From: an uncultured Lachnospiraceae bacterium
Lineage (GTDB): Bacteria > Bacillota > Clostridia > Lachnospirales > Lachnospiraceae
DNA: 21,620 nt
Assembly: GCA_934438085.1 (NCBI GenBank)
Contig: CAKSBC010000025.1
Coordinates: forward strand, 1 to 21,620
Direction: 5' to 3'
Shown: positions 15,112 through 21,620 of the stretch, in pieces
Position numbering within the stretch: the first letter of the stretch is position 1
Layout of the letters: the number at the start of each line of letters is the position of its first letter
Notes under the pieces: generated by a model
Told to the model about the DNA's origin: nothing
Databases searched by the model: none
Seen by the model: the letters and a program-made list of their open reading frames with translations, nothing else
Translations under genes and position numbers: made by a program

Positions 15112-15158
15112 GAACAAGCTCAAGCAAGCTTGGCTTGTTCCTTCCTCATTGTCATAAC

Positions 15159-15198
15159 AAAAAACGTCCTTGACAGTCTTTTACAACTGTCAAGGACG
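15159..15198 (-). terminator. T-box intrinsic terminator of the trp operon
   Basis: A perfect 13-bp stem CGTCCTTGACAGT/ACTGTCAAGGACG (15165-15177 with 15186-15198), loop of 8 bases, followed on the minus strand by six T. It lies directly after the T-box sequence, whose antiterminator fold would sequester part of the leader instead. Confidence 0.95.
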
Positions 15199-15590
15199 AA
15201 TAGTTCTTTTTATCCGCGGTGCCACCTTGTTTCACGTTCCTTCAAGGCTGCTTTATTGTCTTGTGACCGCCTGTTCTGATAATGTCTGTTTCTAATGCTG
15301 TGCGGCTTTTTCTTTATCGCCGGTCAAGCTCTCAATATATCAGTCTTGCGGACTTTGCAGTCTGTTTATGAATCGTGCTCTTTAAGAGATACCATCATAT
15401 CCCCGACTCTTAACGCGAGTCTCACGTCGCCTTATACTCGGATTCCGACAGAAGATTTCATCTGTCTTTTCCTTTCCCTGCGCCCTCGGAAGTCCATTCA
15501 GCTGAATATTTCATGCTGCGATCACACCATCCGCAGCTCTCTCTTATGAAAGGGAAGCAGCCTACTTACTCTCCCTCATCGGTTTTATTG
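15159..15590 (-). promoter_or_regulatory. Tryptophan T-box riboswitch
   Basis: The invariant T-box GGTGGCACCGCGG lies at 15214-15226 (minus strand), preceded by AACGTGAAACAA and followed by the terminator. In the stem I region the specifier loop reads GAATGGAC, placing TGG (Trp; complement at 15494-15496) as the specifier codon. The TGGC bulge sequence would pair with a tRNA end having discriminator G, the usual base of tRNA-Trp, which independently supports the assignment. Uncharged tRNA-Trp binding is expected to favour the antiterminator and turn on trpEGDCFBA. About 200 bases separate stem I from the antiterminator, longer than a minimal T-box. Confidence 0.95.
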
Positions 15591-15595
15591 CAAGC

Positions 15596-15624
15596 AGAAT
15601 ATCACTATTTCTTATACATGTCAA
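15596..15624 (-). promoter_or_regulatory. Promoter of the trp operon
   Basis: Consensus TTGACA (15619-15624), 17-base spacer, TATTCT (15596-15601) on the minus strand. The start would be near 15590, just before the T-box stem I. The interval 15625-15733 up to the AEC gene holds no gene and no clear terminator. Confidence 0.85.
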
Positions 15625-15733
15625 TGCATTAAAGCGTTAATTTGTAAGTATTTTTATTTGTACACACAGGTGCGAATGAAACATCGGCCCGGCACTGTCT
15701 TTAACCTATTAGCCTTAAATATTTCGCATTTTC

Positions 15734-16648
15734 TTATAAAAGCAATGTAATAAGCGGGATCGTCACTATTGAAAATATTGTTGACATTACAACTATATTC
15801 GTAGCAAATTCTGCATCCGCATTGTATTTATCGGCCAGTATCGATGTAGCCGCTGCCGCAGGCATTGCTGCCATCACAAGCCCGATGCCAAGAACTGTAT
15901 CATCGACACTCATAAGCTTCATAAAAACAAAAATAATAAGTGGGAAAACAACGAGTCTCACTATGGTAAAGCTAAAGATTGGTATGCTAATTATTTTCTT
16001 ATAATCAGCATCTGCAAGTATTGCCCCAATAACAAGCATTGATACCGGTGTTGTGCAGCTTCCCAGGCTGAGAATGCCGTTTGTGATAAATCGAGGTAAA
16101 CTGATTCCTGATATTAATATGATCAGACCCAAAAACACCGCATCTGCCGCAGGCGTGGTTATTATTGCCTTAAAGATATTTACATTTTCATTTTTCTTAA
16201 ATAATGCTAATGCAAATGTCCACATGCAGATCTCGCTCGGTATAAAGTACACCGAAGTATAGAGCAGTCCTGTATCGCCGAAAAGCGCCCCGGCTACCGG
16301 TATACCTATGAACGCAGTATTTGGAACTATCATGCCGTAATGCATGATTGTTTCCTTTTCAGCACCGCAGCATCTGAATATCCTGCCTCCAAGCAAAACC
16401 GTAAGCGCATGTGTGACAACGCTGATAAGGAATATAGCTATGCAGTTTTGCATCAGCTCCGGAGTAAAACGTTTCGTACTCAAAAATGCTCCGAGCACAC
16501 TCGCAGGAAGCATAAGATTTATTAAAAGATCCGAAATGCTGCCGCGCGACTTATCTGTGATAACACGAGTCTTATTCAGTATTATCCCAATTGCAATCAG
16601 GAAAATAAGCTCCAGCTGCTGCTCGAGCATCCTATGAAAAAATACCAT
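15734..16648 (-). CDS. AEC-family (auxin efflux carrier-like) membrane transporter
   Basis: A 304-residue, very hydrophobic protein with about ten membrane segments. The AEC/Mem_trans family look is given by LINLMLPASVLGAF near residue 41, the central VPNTAFIGIPVAGALFGDTGLLY segment (about 108-130) and the C-terminal MAAMPAAAATSILADKYNAD segment, the equivalent of the crossover helices of BASS/AEC folds. Members move organic acids such as malate, or amino-acid derivatives; the substrate cannot be told here. AAGGGG five bases before the ATG supports the start. It follows the MATE gene by 36 bases on the same strand and is probably cotranscribed. Confidence 0.88.
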   Translation of the reverse strand: MVFFHRMLEQQLELIFLIAIGIILNKTRVITDKSRGSISDLLINLMLPASVLGAFLSTKRFTPELMQNCIAIFLISVVTHALTVLLGGRIFRCCGAEKETIMHYGMIVPNTAFIGIPVAGALFGDTGLLYTSVYFIPSEICMWTFALALFKKNENVNIFKAIITTPAADAVFLGLIILISGISLPRFITNGILSLGSCTTPVSMLVIGAILADADYKKIISIPIFSFTIVRLVVFPLIIFVFMKLMSVDDTVLGIGLVMAAMPAAAATSILADKYNADAEFATNIVVMSTIFSIVTIPLITLLL

Positions 16649-16684
16649 ATCGTCCCCTTAATATTTTTCCTGCTATAAGTGTTT

Positions 16685-18043
16685 TTAAAAAGGTTTTAGT
16701 CTTAAGGCTATTATTGCCGTAATGAGCTCAGTGATCCAGAAGGCATGCCAGACTCCCTCTGGGCCGAATAGACGGCTGAGTACAAATGCTGCAGGTATTA
16801 TGATTATAAGGTAACGGCAAAGAGATAATATAAGTGAAGTCTTGCCGTTTCCTATACCCTCCAAAACTCCCGAAACCGTTACAGAAAGGGCTGATACTAC
16901 AAATCCGAAGCTAATGATTCTGAGGGCATGAGCACCGGCTTCAATCGTAGACGCATTATCTGTAAACATTGCAATCAATCTGTCCGGAATAGCCAGGCAG
17001 AGCAGCATGCCGACAGCCATTATAGCAGCAGCAAGTCCGAGCGTCAGAAGGCTGACCTCGCGCACCCTTTTTTCCTCGCCTGCACCATGGTTATAGCCTA
17101 CTATAGGTCTTATTCCCTGAATGATTCCGTTAGCCGGAAGGTAAAGGAAGGTCTGTAGCTTATAATAAACTCCGAGCACCATAACATAGCTCTGAGACCA
17201 CGCCGCAAGTATAGCATTTAATGACGATATAAGTATAGACGGAAGCGCAAGATTTAATGAAGCCGGAATGCCTACAGAATATATCCTGAGCGCCACAGAT
17301 TCCCTGCTTGTGAGATCATTTTTAATGACCGATGGCCTCAGATATTCCTTAAGTCTGATATCTACAAGAAGCGGCTTTATATATCCTGCCGCCACATAAA
17401 GCACAAATGCAATAAACTGTCCGAGTCCTGTCGCAAGCGCGGCTCCTTCTATGCCCATCTTTAGAAACGGTCCTATACCGAAAATAAGCATAGGATCCAT
17501 TATAATATTGAAAATGGCTCCTGCCAGCATACAGAGCATTGTCTCTGTCATTCGACCAGCAGCCTGAAGCACCTTTTCCGCATGCATGCCCATGCTGAAT
17601 GCAGGTGAAAACAGAAACACTATAAATGCATATCTGAAGCCAAGATCAACTATTTCTTTGTCAGATGTAAACATTTTCAGAAAGGTTCCGACTATGGCAA
17701 TGCAAACAGCACCGAGTATAAGTCCGTGCATGAATGAAAAAATATAGCCGAGTGTTGTTGCGGCATCCGCTTCTCTTTTTTTCTGTGCTCCTAAGAAAAA
17801 GGATATTGCAGCGCAGCTTCCGACACCAAAGCCTATTGCAACGGCATTTACAAGATTTTGTAAGGGAAATACAAGTGAGATAGCTGTCATGGCATTCTCG
17901 CTTATTTTTGCAACAAAATAGCTGTCAACGATGTTATAAAGTGCATTTACCATCATTGACAAAACCATCGGCAATGACATGGATAAGACAAGCTTTGTTA
18001 TCGGCTGTTCTTTCATGAAGGTCTGATTAGTTGTATTTGACAT
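16685..18043 (-). CDS. MATE-family multidrug/toxin exporter
   Basis: A 452-residue exporter with about twelve membrane segments in two MatE halves. The first opens with ITKLVLSMSLPMVLSMMVNALYNIVDSYFVA and has the VGSCAAISFFLGAQKK loop; the second contains GIPASLNLALPSI and GIIQGIRPIVGYNHGAG, the family's conserved GxxPIxGYNxGA region. Such proteins export cationic drugs or metabolites using Na+ or H+ gradients. The ATG follows a GGGAG site by about 10 bases. A promoter and a two-hairpin leader with an intrinsic terminator precede it, so its expression is likely controlled in the leader. The AEC gene follows. Confidence 0.93.
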   Translation of the reverse strand: MSNTTNQTFMKEQPITKLVLSMSLPMVLSMMVNALYNIVDSYFVAKISENAMTAISLVFPLQNLVNAVAIGFGVGSCAAISFFLGAQKKREADAATTLGYIFSFMHGLILGAVCIAIVGTFLKMFTSDKEIVDLGFRYAFIVFLFSPAFSMGMHAEKVLQAAGRMTETMLCMLAGAIFNIIMDPMLIFGIGPFLKMGIEGAALATGLGQFIAFVLYVAAGYIKPLLVDIRLKEYLRPSVIKNDLTSRESVALRIYSVGIPASLNLALPSILISSLNAILAAWSQSYVMVLGVYYKLQTFLYLPANGIIQGIRPIVGYNHGAGEEKRVREVSLLTLGLAAAIMAVGMLLCLAIPDRLIAMFTDNASTIEAGAHALRIISFGFVVSALSVTVSGVLEGIGNGKTSLILSLCRYLIIIIPAAFVLSRLFGPEGVWHAFWITELITAIIALRLKPF

Positions 18044-18065
18044 GCTTTATTTTCTCCCTATATAC

Positions 18066-18138
18066 AAAAATCGCCGCACAGCCATCCGTATTTCAGGATC
18101 ACTGTGTGGCGAAAAGTAATGCCGCTGATATACGGCAT
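18066..18138 (-). promoter_or_regulatory. Two-hairpin leader with terminator upstream of the MATE gene (riboswitch candidate)
   Basis: On the minus strand the first hairpin is ATGCCG/CGGCAT (18133-18138 with 18119-18124, 8-base loop). The second is a 10-bp stem (18102-18111 with 18072-18081, one G-U) with an inner ATCC/GGAT stem, followed by ATTTTT, an intrinsic terminator. CCGTAT in the first hairpin is complementary to ATACGG in the upper part of the terminator hairpin, allowing a kissing or antitermination interaction. Guanidine-IV (mepA) riboswitches are known upstream of MATE genes in Clostridia and combine a hairpin with a terminator loop; I cannot confirm that consensus here. Confidence 0.6.
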
Positions 18139-18181
18139 CAGAAAAATCCACAAATTGTTTTAGTATTAAAATTCCATGGTT

Positions 18182-18210
18182 ATTCTATCAGCTCTGATTC
18201 CTATAATCAA
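18182..18210 (-). promoter_or_regulatory. Promoter of the MATE-AEC operon
   Basis: TTGATT (18205-18210), 17-base spacer, TAGAAT (18182-18187) on the minus strand, giving a leader of about 130 bases. The -35 element lies inside the LysR remnant. Confidence 0.6.
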
Positions 18211-18317
18211 TATAAGGAATAAATCTTTTAAGTGCCGCTGATTGAGTTCCGCTGCTCTTTCTCGCAATGCCTATAGTTCTGAAGGTTGGTTTGCAAAAGT
18301 CACTTTAAGTTCATCTT
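18188..18317 (-). pseudogene. 3' remnant of a LysR-type regulator gene
   Basis: Minus-strand translation gives FRTIGIARKSSGTQSAALK then RFIPYIDY and a stop, matching the typical C-terminus of LysR effector-domain proteins (RTIGxA-RK---SPA-KRFI). About 15 further codons (EDELKVTFANQPSE) precede it in another frame, so a frameshift separates them, and stops close both frames further upstream. No helix-turn-helix part remains. The original gene probably regulated a neighbour, possibly the MATE gene. The family match is short but characteristic. Confidence 0.55.
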
Positions 18318-18487
18318 CAGTTTAAATCATTAAAAATATCTGTCGATATTAACATATGCTTTATATAATCAAATTATTTGTGCTAAAATCATTACGTTTT
18401 TCAGACATTTTCATGACTATTCTCTGCGCCGGCTGCCACTATTTTGCCTCTATAGCAGGTTTACAGCTTATGATACTATGACAATGT

Positions 18488-18516
18488 TTGAGAACGAGAA
18501 TCATTTGGATTATATA
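18488..18516 (+). promoter_or_regulatory. Candidate promoter of the LTA-synthase-like gene
   Basis: TTGAGA (18488-18493), 17-base spacer, TATATA (18511-18516), leaving a leader of only about 20 bases. The rest of 18318-18487 is AT-rich with further weak promoter-like elements (for example TATAAT near 18362) and no gene. Confidence 0.45.
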
Positions 18517-18541
18517 AAGCACATAGTAAAGGACTTAAATA

Positions 18542-20503
18542 TTGACAGAAATATTAAATAAGCATGATGCCGCAGTGCCGGTATCCGCTGCTGCTAAAAG
18601 CAAAACCGCTTTAATTAAAAAATGCATAGGACTTCTCGGACTTATTATTATGCCCGTTGTTTCCTATATTCTTTTTGAATCCGTAACCGGAAATCTCCAT
18701 TCTATAATTTGGCAAAGGGCAATTCTCAACATATGCTTCAGCTATTGTATTTATCTGCTGCTTTTTGCCGTTTCAGGAACGACTCGTTTCAGTATTCCAT
18801 TTGCCTCGATACTGCTTGTTATTATTTCTATGGCAGAAGCCTTTGTTGTGCAGTTTAGAGACAGACCTATCATGTACTGGGATGTCTTGGCACTGAAAAC
18901 TGCACTTACCGTAACTCAGAACTACAACTTTGTTTTGTCTGAGCAGATGATAAAGTCAATTGCGGTAACAGCAGTATCAAATATCATACTATTTTTCTTT
19001 CCGTTCAATCTCAAAGGCCTTAAACAAAGACTTATCGGATTTGCTTCATCTGCTGTCTGCATAGGCTGCTTTATATCCTTTTTCTTCAGCTATCTCATGC
19101 CAAAGAAGAATTATGAAATAAATGTCTGGGATCTCAACAGCACTTATGAGGAAGACGGATATCTTCTTTCTACGGCGATTTCTGCCAAATATGTTGTTGC
19201 AAAAGCTCCTTCCGGCTACAGTCAGGCAAAGCTTGCAGAGATAATAGATGCTGTTGAATCCGATCATTCTTCAGCTGAAAATGCAGACAACTCTGAAGTA
19301 ACTGAAACAGCATATTCTGACAATGCTTCATCTCAGGATAATGTTTTAACCGCCGCGGCAAATGCCGGCATTCAGCCTGTCAACATTATCTGCATAATGA
19401 ATGAAAGCTTTTCAGATCTAAGTACTGCCGGAGAATTTACTACTAACACCGACTATATGCCGTTTTGGCATAGTCTCACTGAGAATACCATCCGCGGAAG
19501 CCTCTGCGTCCCGGTTTTTGGTTCCATGACCAGCAATACAGAATACGAATTTCTGACCGGAGATTCAATCTCCGTACTGCCGTTTGGCTCAAATGCATAT
19601 CAGTTTAATGTTAACCCAGGCGCAACCTCTCTTGTAAGCACGCTCAAGGATCAGGGATATTACTCTATTGCAATGCATCCGTATCCAGGTGAAAACTGGA
19701 ACAGAAATACCTGCTACAAAAACTTCGGTTTTGATGAATTTTATGATATAGAGTACTATGAAGGCAGTGAAGAATTAAGAAACTATGTCAGTGACAAGGC
19801 TGACTTCGATAAGCTGATAGAACAGGTTGAAAATAAGGCTGATCCGAATGATAAGCTGTTTATATTTAATGTCACCATGCAAAACCACGGCGGTTACTCA
19901 CAAAGCTTTGACAATTTCGAGCAGGAAGTGTGGCTTACCGGTGATATGGAGGGAAAATATCCTCAGACTGACCGCTATCTTTCATTAATAAAGAAATCAG
20001 ATGAGGCTTTTGAATATCTGCTTGACTACTTTAAGCAATGCGATGAACCGACAATGATAGTTATGTTCGGCGATCATCAGCCTGCCGTCGAGGATGAATT
20101 TTTTGACGAGCTTACCGGCATGCCAAGCTATGAGGTTCCTACTGCCGATAAGCTTATATGGTACCAGACGCCTTTCGTGATTTGGACAAACTATGAACAG
20201 CCTTCAGCAGATCTCGGAAAGCTGAGCTCAATATATCTTTCCTCGTATATGCTTGAAGCCGCCGGTCTTAAAATGACCCCATATAATAATTACCTTCTTT
20301 CTCTTTCAGAAGATGTTCCTGTCATTCACCCTAACGGCTGCTATGACAAGGATGGAAACTACTATTATTGGGGAAAAGCAGAATCAGAAAGATGCCCTTA
20401 TGGTGAGGAGATCCTTGACTATAAGTATCTGGCTTATAACCACAGTCTTGATTCAAAGAAATATACTAAAGCCTTTATCATTGATGACGGCAATGACGAT
20501 TGA
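18542..20503 (+). CDS. LTA-synthase-family phosphoglycerol transferase (membrane sulfatase fold), TTG start
   Basis: A 653-residue cell-envelope enzyme of the LtaS type. Five membrane segments span about residues 28-186. An acidic, Ser/Asn-rich linker follows (about 237-275), then an extracellular sulfatase-fold domain. Metal and catalytic positions match LtaS: Glu288 in IMNESFSDL, nucleophile Thr330 in GSMTSNTEYE, His449 in MQNHGGY, and Asp511/His512 in FGDHQP. It should transfer glycerol phosphate or a similar head group from a lipid to a teichoic acid, glycan or lipid; which one is not evident. No in-frame ATG exists near the 5' end; AAAGGA lies 9 bases before the TTG, so TTG is the start. 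The dehydrogenase follows after 54 bases without a terminator. Confidence 0.9.
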   Translation: MTEILNKHDAAVPVSAAAKSKTALIKKCIGLLGLIIMPVVSYILFESVTGNLHSIIWQRAILNICFSYCIYLLLFAVSGTTRFSIPFASILLVIISMAEAFVVQFRDRPIMYWDVLALKTALTVTQNYNFVLSEQMIKSIAVTAVSNIILFFFPFNLKGLKQRLIGFASSAVCIGCFISFFFSYLMPKKNYEINVWDLNSTYEEDGYLLSTAISAKYVVAKAPSGYSQAKLAEIIDAVESDHSSAENADNSEVTETAYSDNASSQDNVLTAAANAGIQPVNIICIMNESFSDLSTAGEFTTNTDYMPFWHSLTENTIRGSLCVPVFGSMTSNTEYEFLTGDSISVLPFGSNAYQFNVNPGATSLVSTLKDQGYYSIAMHPYPGENWNRNTCYKNFGFDEFYDIEYYEGSEELRNYVSDKADFDKLIEQVENKADPNDKLFIFNVTMQNHGGYSQSFDNFEQEVWLTGDMEGKYPQTDRYLSLIKKSDEAFEYLLDYFKQCDEPTMIVMFGDHQPAVEDEFFDELTGMPSYEVPTADKLIWYQTPFVIWTNYEQPSADLGKLSSIYLSSYMLEAAGLKMTPYNNYLLSLSEDVPVIHPNGCYDKDGNYYYWGKAESERCPYGEEILDYKYLAYNHSLDSKKYTKAFIIDDGNDD

Positions 20504-20557
20504 TATATTTAATGATACTATTTCACTTAAGTTTAATATTAAAGGAGAGCTAATATT

Positions 20558-21508
20558 ATGAAGGATAAGTGTGTTGTATTAAATGCAAAGAAAATGAATT
20601 TTGACGGAGCTTTAGATTTTTCTGTTCTGTCTTCTGATGTCACTGTATACGATGACACTGAGGAAGAGCAGCTTTTAGAGCGAATTCAGGGTGCTGATAT
20701 TATCGTAACAAAGGAGATGCCTGTAAGCGGTGATATGATAAAAATGTTCCCCGAATCAGTTAAGCTGATTTGTGAGGCAGGAACCGGCTACAATAATATC
20801 GACCTCGATGCAGCAAGAAATAAGGGTATTACTGTATGCAATATTCCGGCTTACAGTACAGAACGTGTTGCCCACACAGCAATTATGATGATTTTGAATC
20901 TAAGTTCCTCTATGCAGATGCAGATGAAAATGCTGGCACAAGGAAACCATGATAACTTTACCAAGAATCTGCAGGTTAGCCATGTTGAAGTAAATGGCAA
21001 AACTCTTGGTGTCATAGGTGCCGGACATATAGGAAAAACCGTCATAAAGATAGCTCAGGCGCTGGATATGAATATTCTTGTATATACAAGAACCCCTAAG
21101 AAGGATGAAAATGGTATCCATTATGTAACGCTTGAGACATTGCTTAAGGAGAGTGATTATATTTCTCTGCATTGCCCGTTAACTCCTGACACAAAACATA
21201 TAATCAATAAAGAGACTTTGGCACTTATGAAGCCTTCTTCTTTCATTATCAACACCTCCCGCGGTGCCCTTATTGATGAAGAGGCGCTTATCGAAGCATT
21301 AGAAAACGGCACTATTGCCGGAGCCGGTCTTGATGTGCAGGAAACCGAGCCGCCTAAGGAGAATAATCCTCTTTACAGCCTTGATAATGTAATTCTTACA
21401 CCGCATATGGGATGGAAAGGTCTTGAAACAAGACAAAGACTGGTATCAATTCTTGCCGGCAATATCAAAGGATTTATTGACGGAAAGCCGGTAAATGTTG
21501 TTTCCTGA
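20558..21508 (+). CDS. D-isomer-specific 2-hydroxyacid dehydrogenase (glycerate dehydrogenase/hydroxypyruvate reductase-like)
   Basis: A 316-residue cytoplasmic NAD(P)-dependent oxidoreductase. The substrate domain is split around the cofactor domain, with dinucleotide loop GAGHIG (154-159) and catalytic Arg235 in NTSRGA, Glu264 in ETEPP and His283 in TPHMGW. It reduces a 2-keto acid to a D-2-hydroxy acid or the reverse. TPHMGW resembles the TPHxAW seen in hydroxypyruvate reductases, so glycerate/hydroxypyruvate is a reasonable guess. After the second strand of the cofactor domain it has Tyr-Thr-Arg (176-178) where NAD-specific enzymes carry Asp, hinting at NADP use. AAAGGAG lies 10 bases before the ATG. 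Same strand as, and probably cotranscribed with, the LTA-synthase-like gene. Confidence 0.92.
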   Translation: MKDKCVVLNAKKMNFDGALDFSVLSSDVTVYDDTEEEQLLERIQGADIIVTKEMPVSGDMIKMFPESVKLICEAGTGYNNIDLDAARNKGITVCNIPAYSTERVAHTAIMMILNLSSSMQMQMKMLAQGNHDNFTKNLQVSHVEVNGKTLGVIGAGHIGKTVIKIAQALDMNILVYTRTPKKDENGIHYVTLETLLKESDYISLHCPLTPDTKHIINKETLALMKPSSFIINTSRGALIDEEALIEALENGTIAGAGLDVQETEPPKENNPLYSLDNVILTPHMGWKGLETRQRLVSILAGNIKGFIDGKPVNVVS

Positions 21509-21573
21509 TATTAACTATAACTGCATAATTCATTTAATCTATGAAGGGGCTGTGAAAAAAGCATAGCTCAGAA

Positions 21574-21617
21574 AAAAGAAGGACCAAGGGTACATAAGAG
21601 CCCAAGGTCCTTCTTTT
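21574..21617 (+). terminator. Terminator after the dehydrogenase gene
   Basis: A 12-bp stem (21574-21585 with 21606-21617), AGAAGGACC pairing with GGTCCTTCT, with an additional inner GGG/CCC. It is flanked by A-runs on the left and TTTT on the right, so it may work in both directions. It lies about 65 bases past the stop codon. Confidence 0.85.
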
Positions 21618-21620
21618 ATG

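Larger units (their letters stand above)
14792..15145. repeat. Array of nearly three 125-bp tandem repeats between T-box and trpE
   Basis: The landmark CGCCCCAGGT recurs at 14801, 14926 and 15051, an exact period of 125. The copies are almost identical; differences are GAACT/AAGCT near 14876 and the outer boundaries. Each copy carries an 8-bp stem TTTGGAAC/GTTCCAAA (14818-14825 with 14836-14843 in the first) and a second stem GAACAAGC/GCTTGTTC (14862-14869 with 14883-14890). On the minus strand each carries an ATG ORF with one Trp codon. The array would be part of every readthrough trp mRNA. No transposase or spacers are present. Confidence 0.95.

Noticed and set aside
14792..15145. CRISPR array
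   Set aside because: The repeats are contiguous 125-bp units without variable spacers, and no cas genes are present.
14792..15145. Insertion sequence or transposon as the source of the trpE leader repeats
   Set aside because: No transposase, terminal inverted repeats or target duplications are visible; tandem duplication explains the pattern more simply.
14634..15279. Overlapping plus-strand ORFs through the leader repeats and T-box, with repeated Cys-containing segments
   Set aside because: They are antisense to trpE, the repeat array and the T-box. Their similarity to each other simply reflects the 125-bp repeat, and no ribosome sites or family resemblance are seen.

Overview
The window looks like the chromosome of a low-to-mid GC, Gram-positive anaerobe of the Clostridia, most likely a Lachnospiraceae-type gut bacterium. 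The evidence is strong AAGGAGG-type ribosome sites, a tryptophan operon controlled by a T-box, an LTA-synthase-like enzyme, a lipoprotein-type solute-binding protein, and tRNA genes without encoded CCA. The genus assignment is inference.

Region 1 (about 1-7140) is accessory in character. A minus-strand operon encodes a NikABCDE-type (nickel/metallophore or peptide) ABC importer in the order permease, permease, ATPase, ATPase, lipoprotein, followed by a class I SAM methyltransferase one base later. It is preceded by a good promoter and a structured leader of about 280 nt containing a strong intrinsic terminator, so attenuation or a riboswitch is likely. Next to it lie the remains of a RelE/HigB-HigA-like toxin-antitoxin module. 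The toxin is internally deleted and the antitoxin is cut off exactly at the terminator of a tRNA operon.

Region 2 (7140-7600) is a small tRNA cluster: tRNA-Phe(GAA) and tRNA-Gly(GCC) on the minus strand, and tRNA-Cys(GCA) on the plus strand. Two near-consensus promoters fire divergently and each unit has its own terminator.

Region 3 (7670-15624) is a complete tryptophan biosynthesis operon on the minus strand, trpE-G-D-C-F-B-A, which converts chorismate to tryptophan. A consensus promoter, a T-box with a TGG specifier codon and a terminator/antiterminator precede it. Between the T-box terminator and trpE lies an unusual tandem array of nearly three 125-bp repeats. Each repeat carries two hairpins and an ATG-initiated short ORF with one Trp codon; in the last repeat this ORF runs in frame into trpE. 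TrpG, TrpF and TrpA each carry a hydrophilic insertion of about 30-55 residues that the typical enzymes lack.

Region 4 (15734-18317) has a MATE exporter followed by an AEC-family transporter on the minus strand. They sit behind a promoter and a two-hairpin leader ending in an intrinsic terminator, reminiscent in position of guanidine-IV (mepA) riboswitches. The promoter lies inside the remnant of a LysR-type regulator.

Region 5 (18488-21617), on the plus strand, has an LTA-synthase-like membrane phosphoglycerol transferase and a D-2-hydroxyacid dehydrogenase, closed by a terminator.

The most unusual features are the trpE leader repeat array, the three inserted loops in the Trp enzymes, and the two structured transporter leaders.
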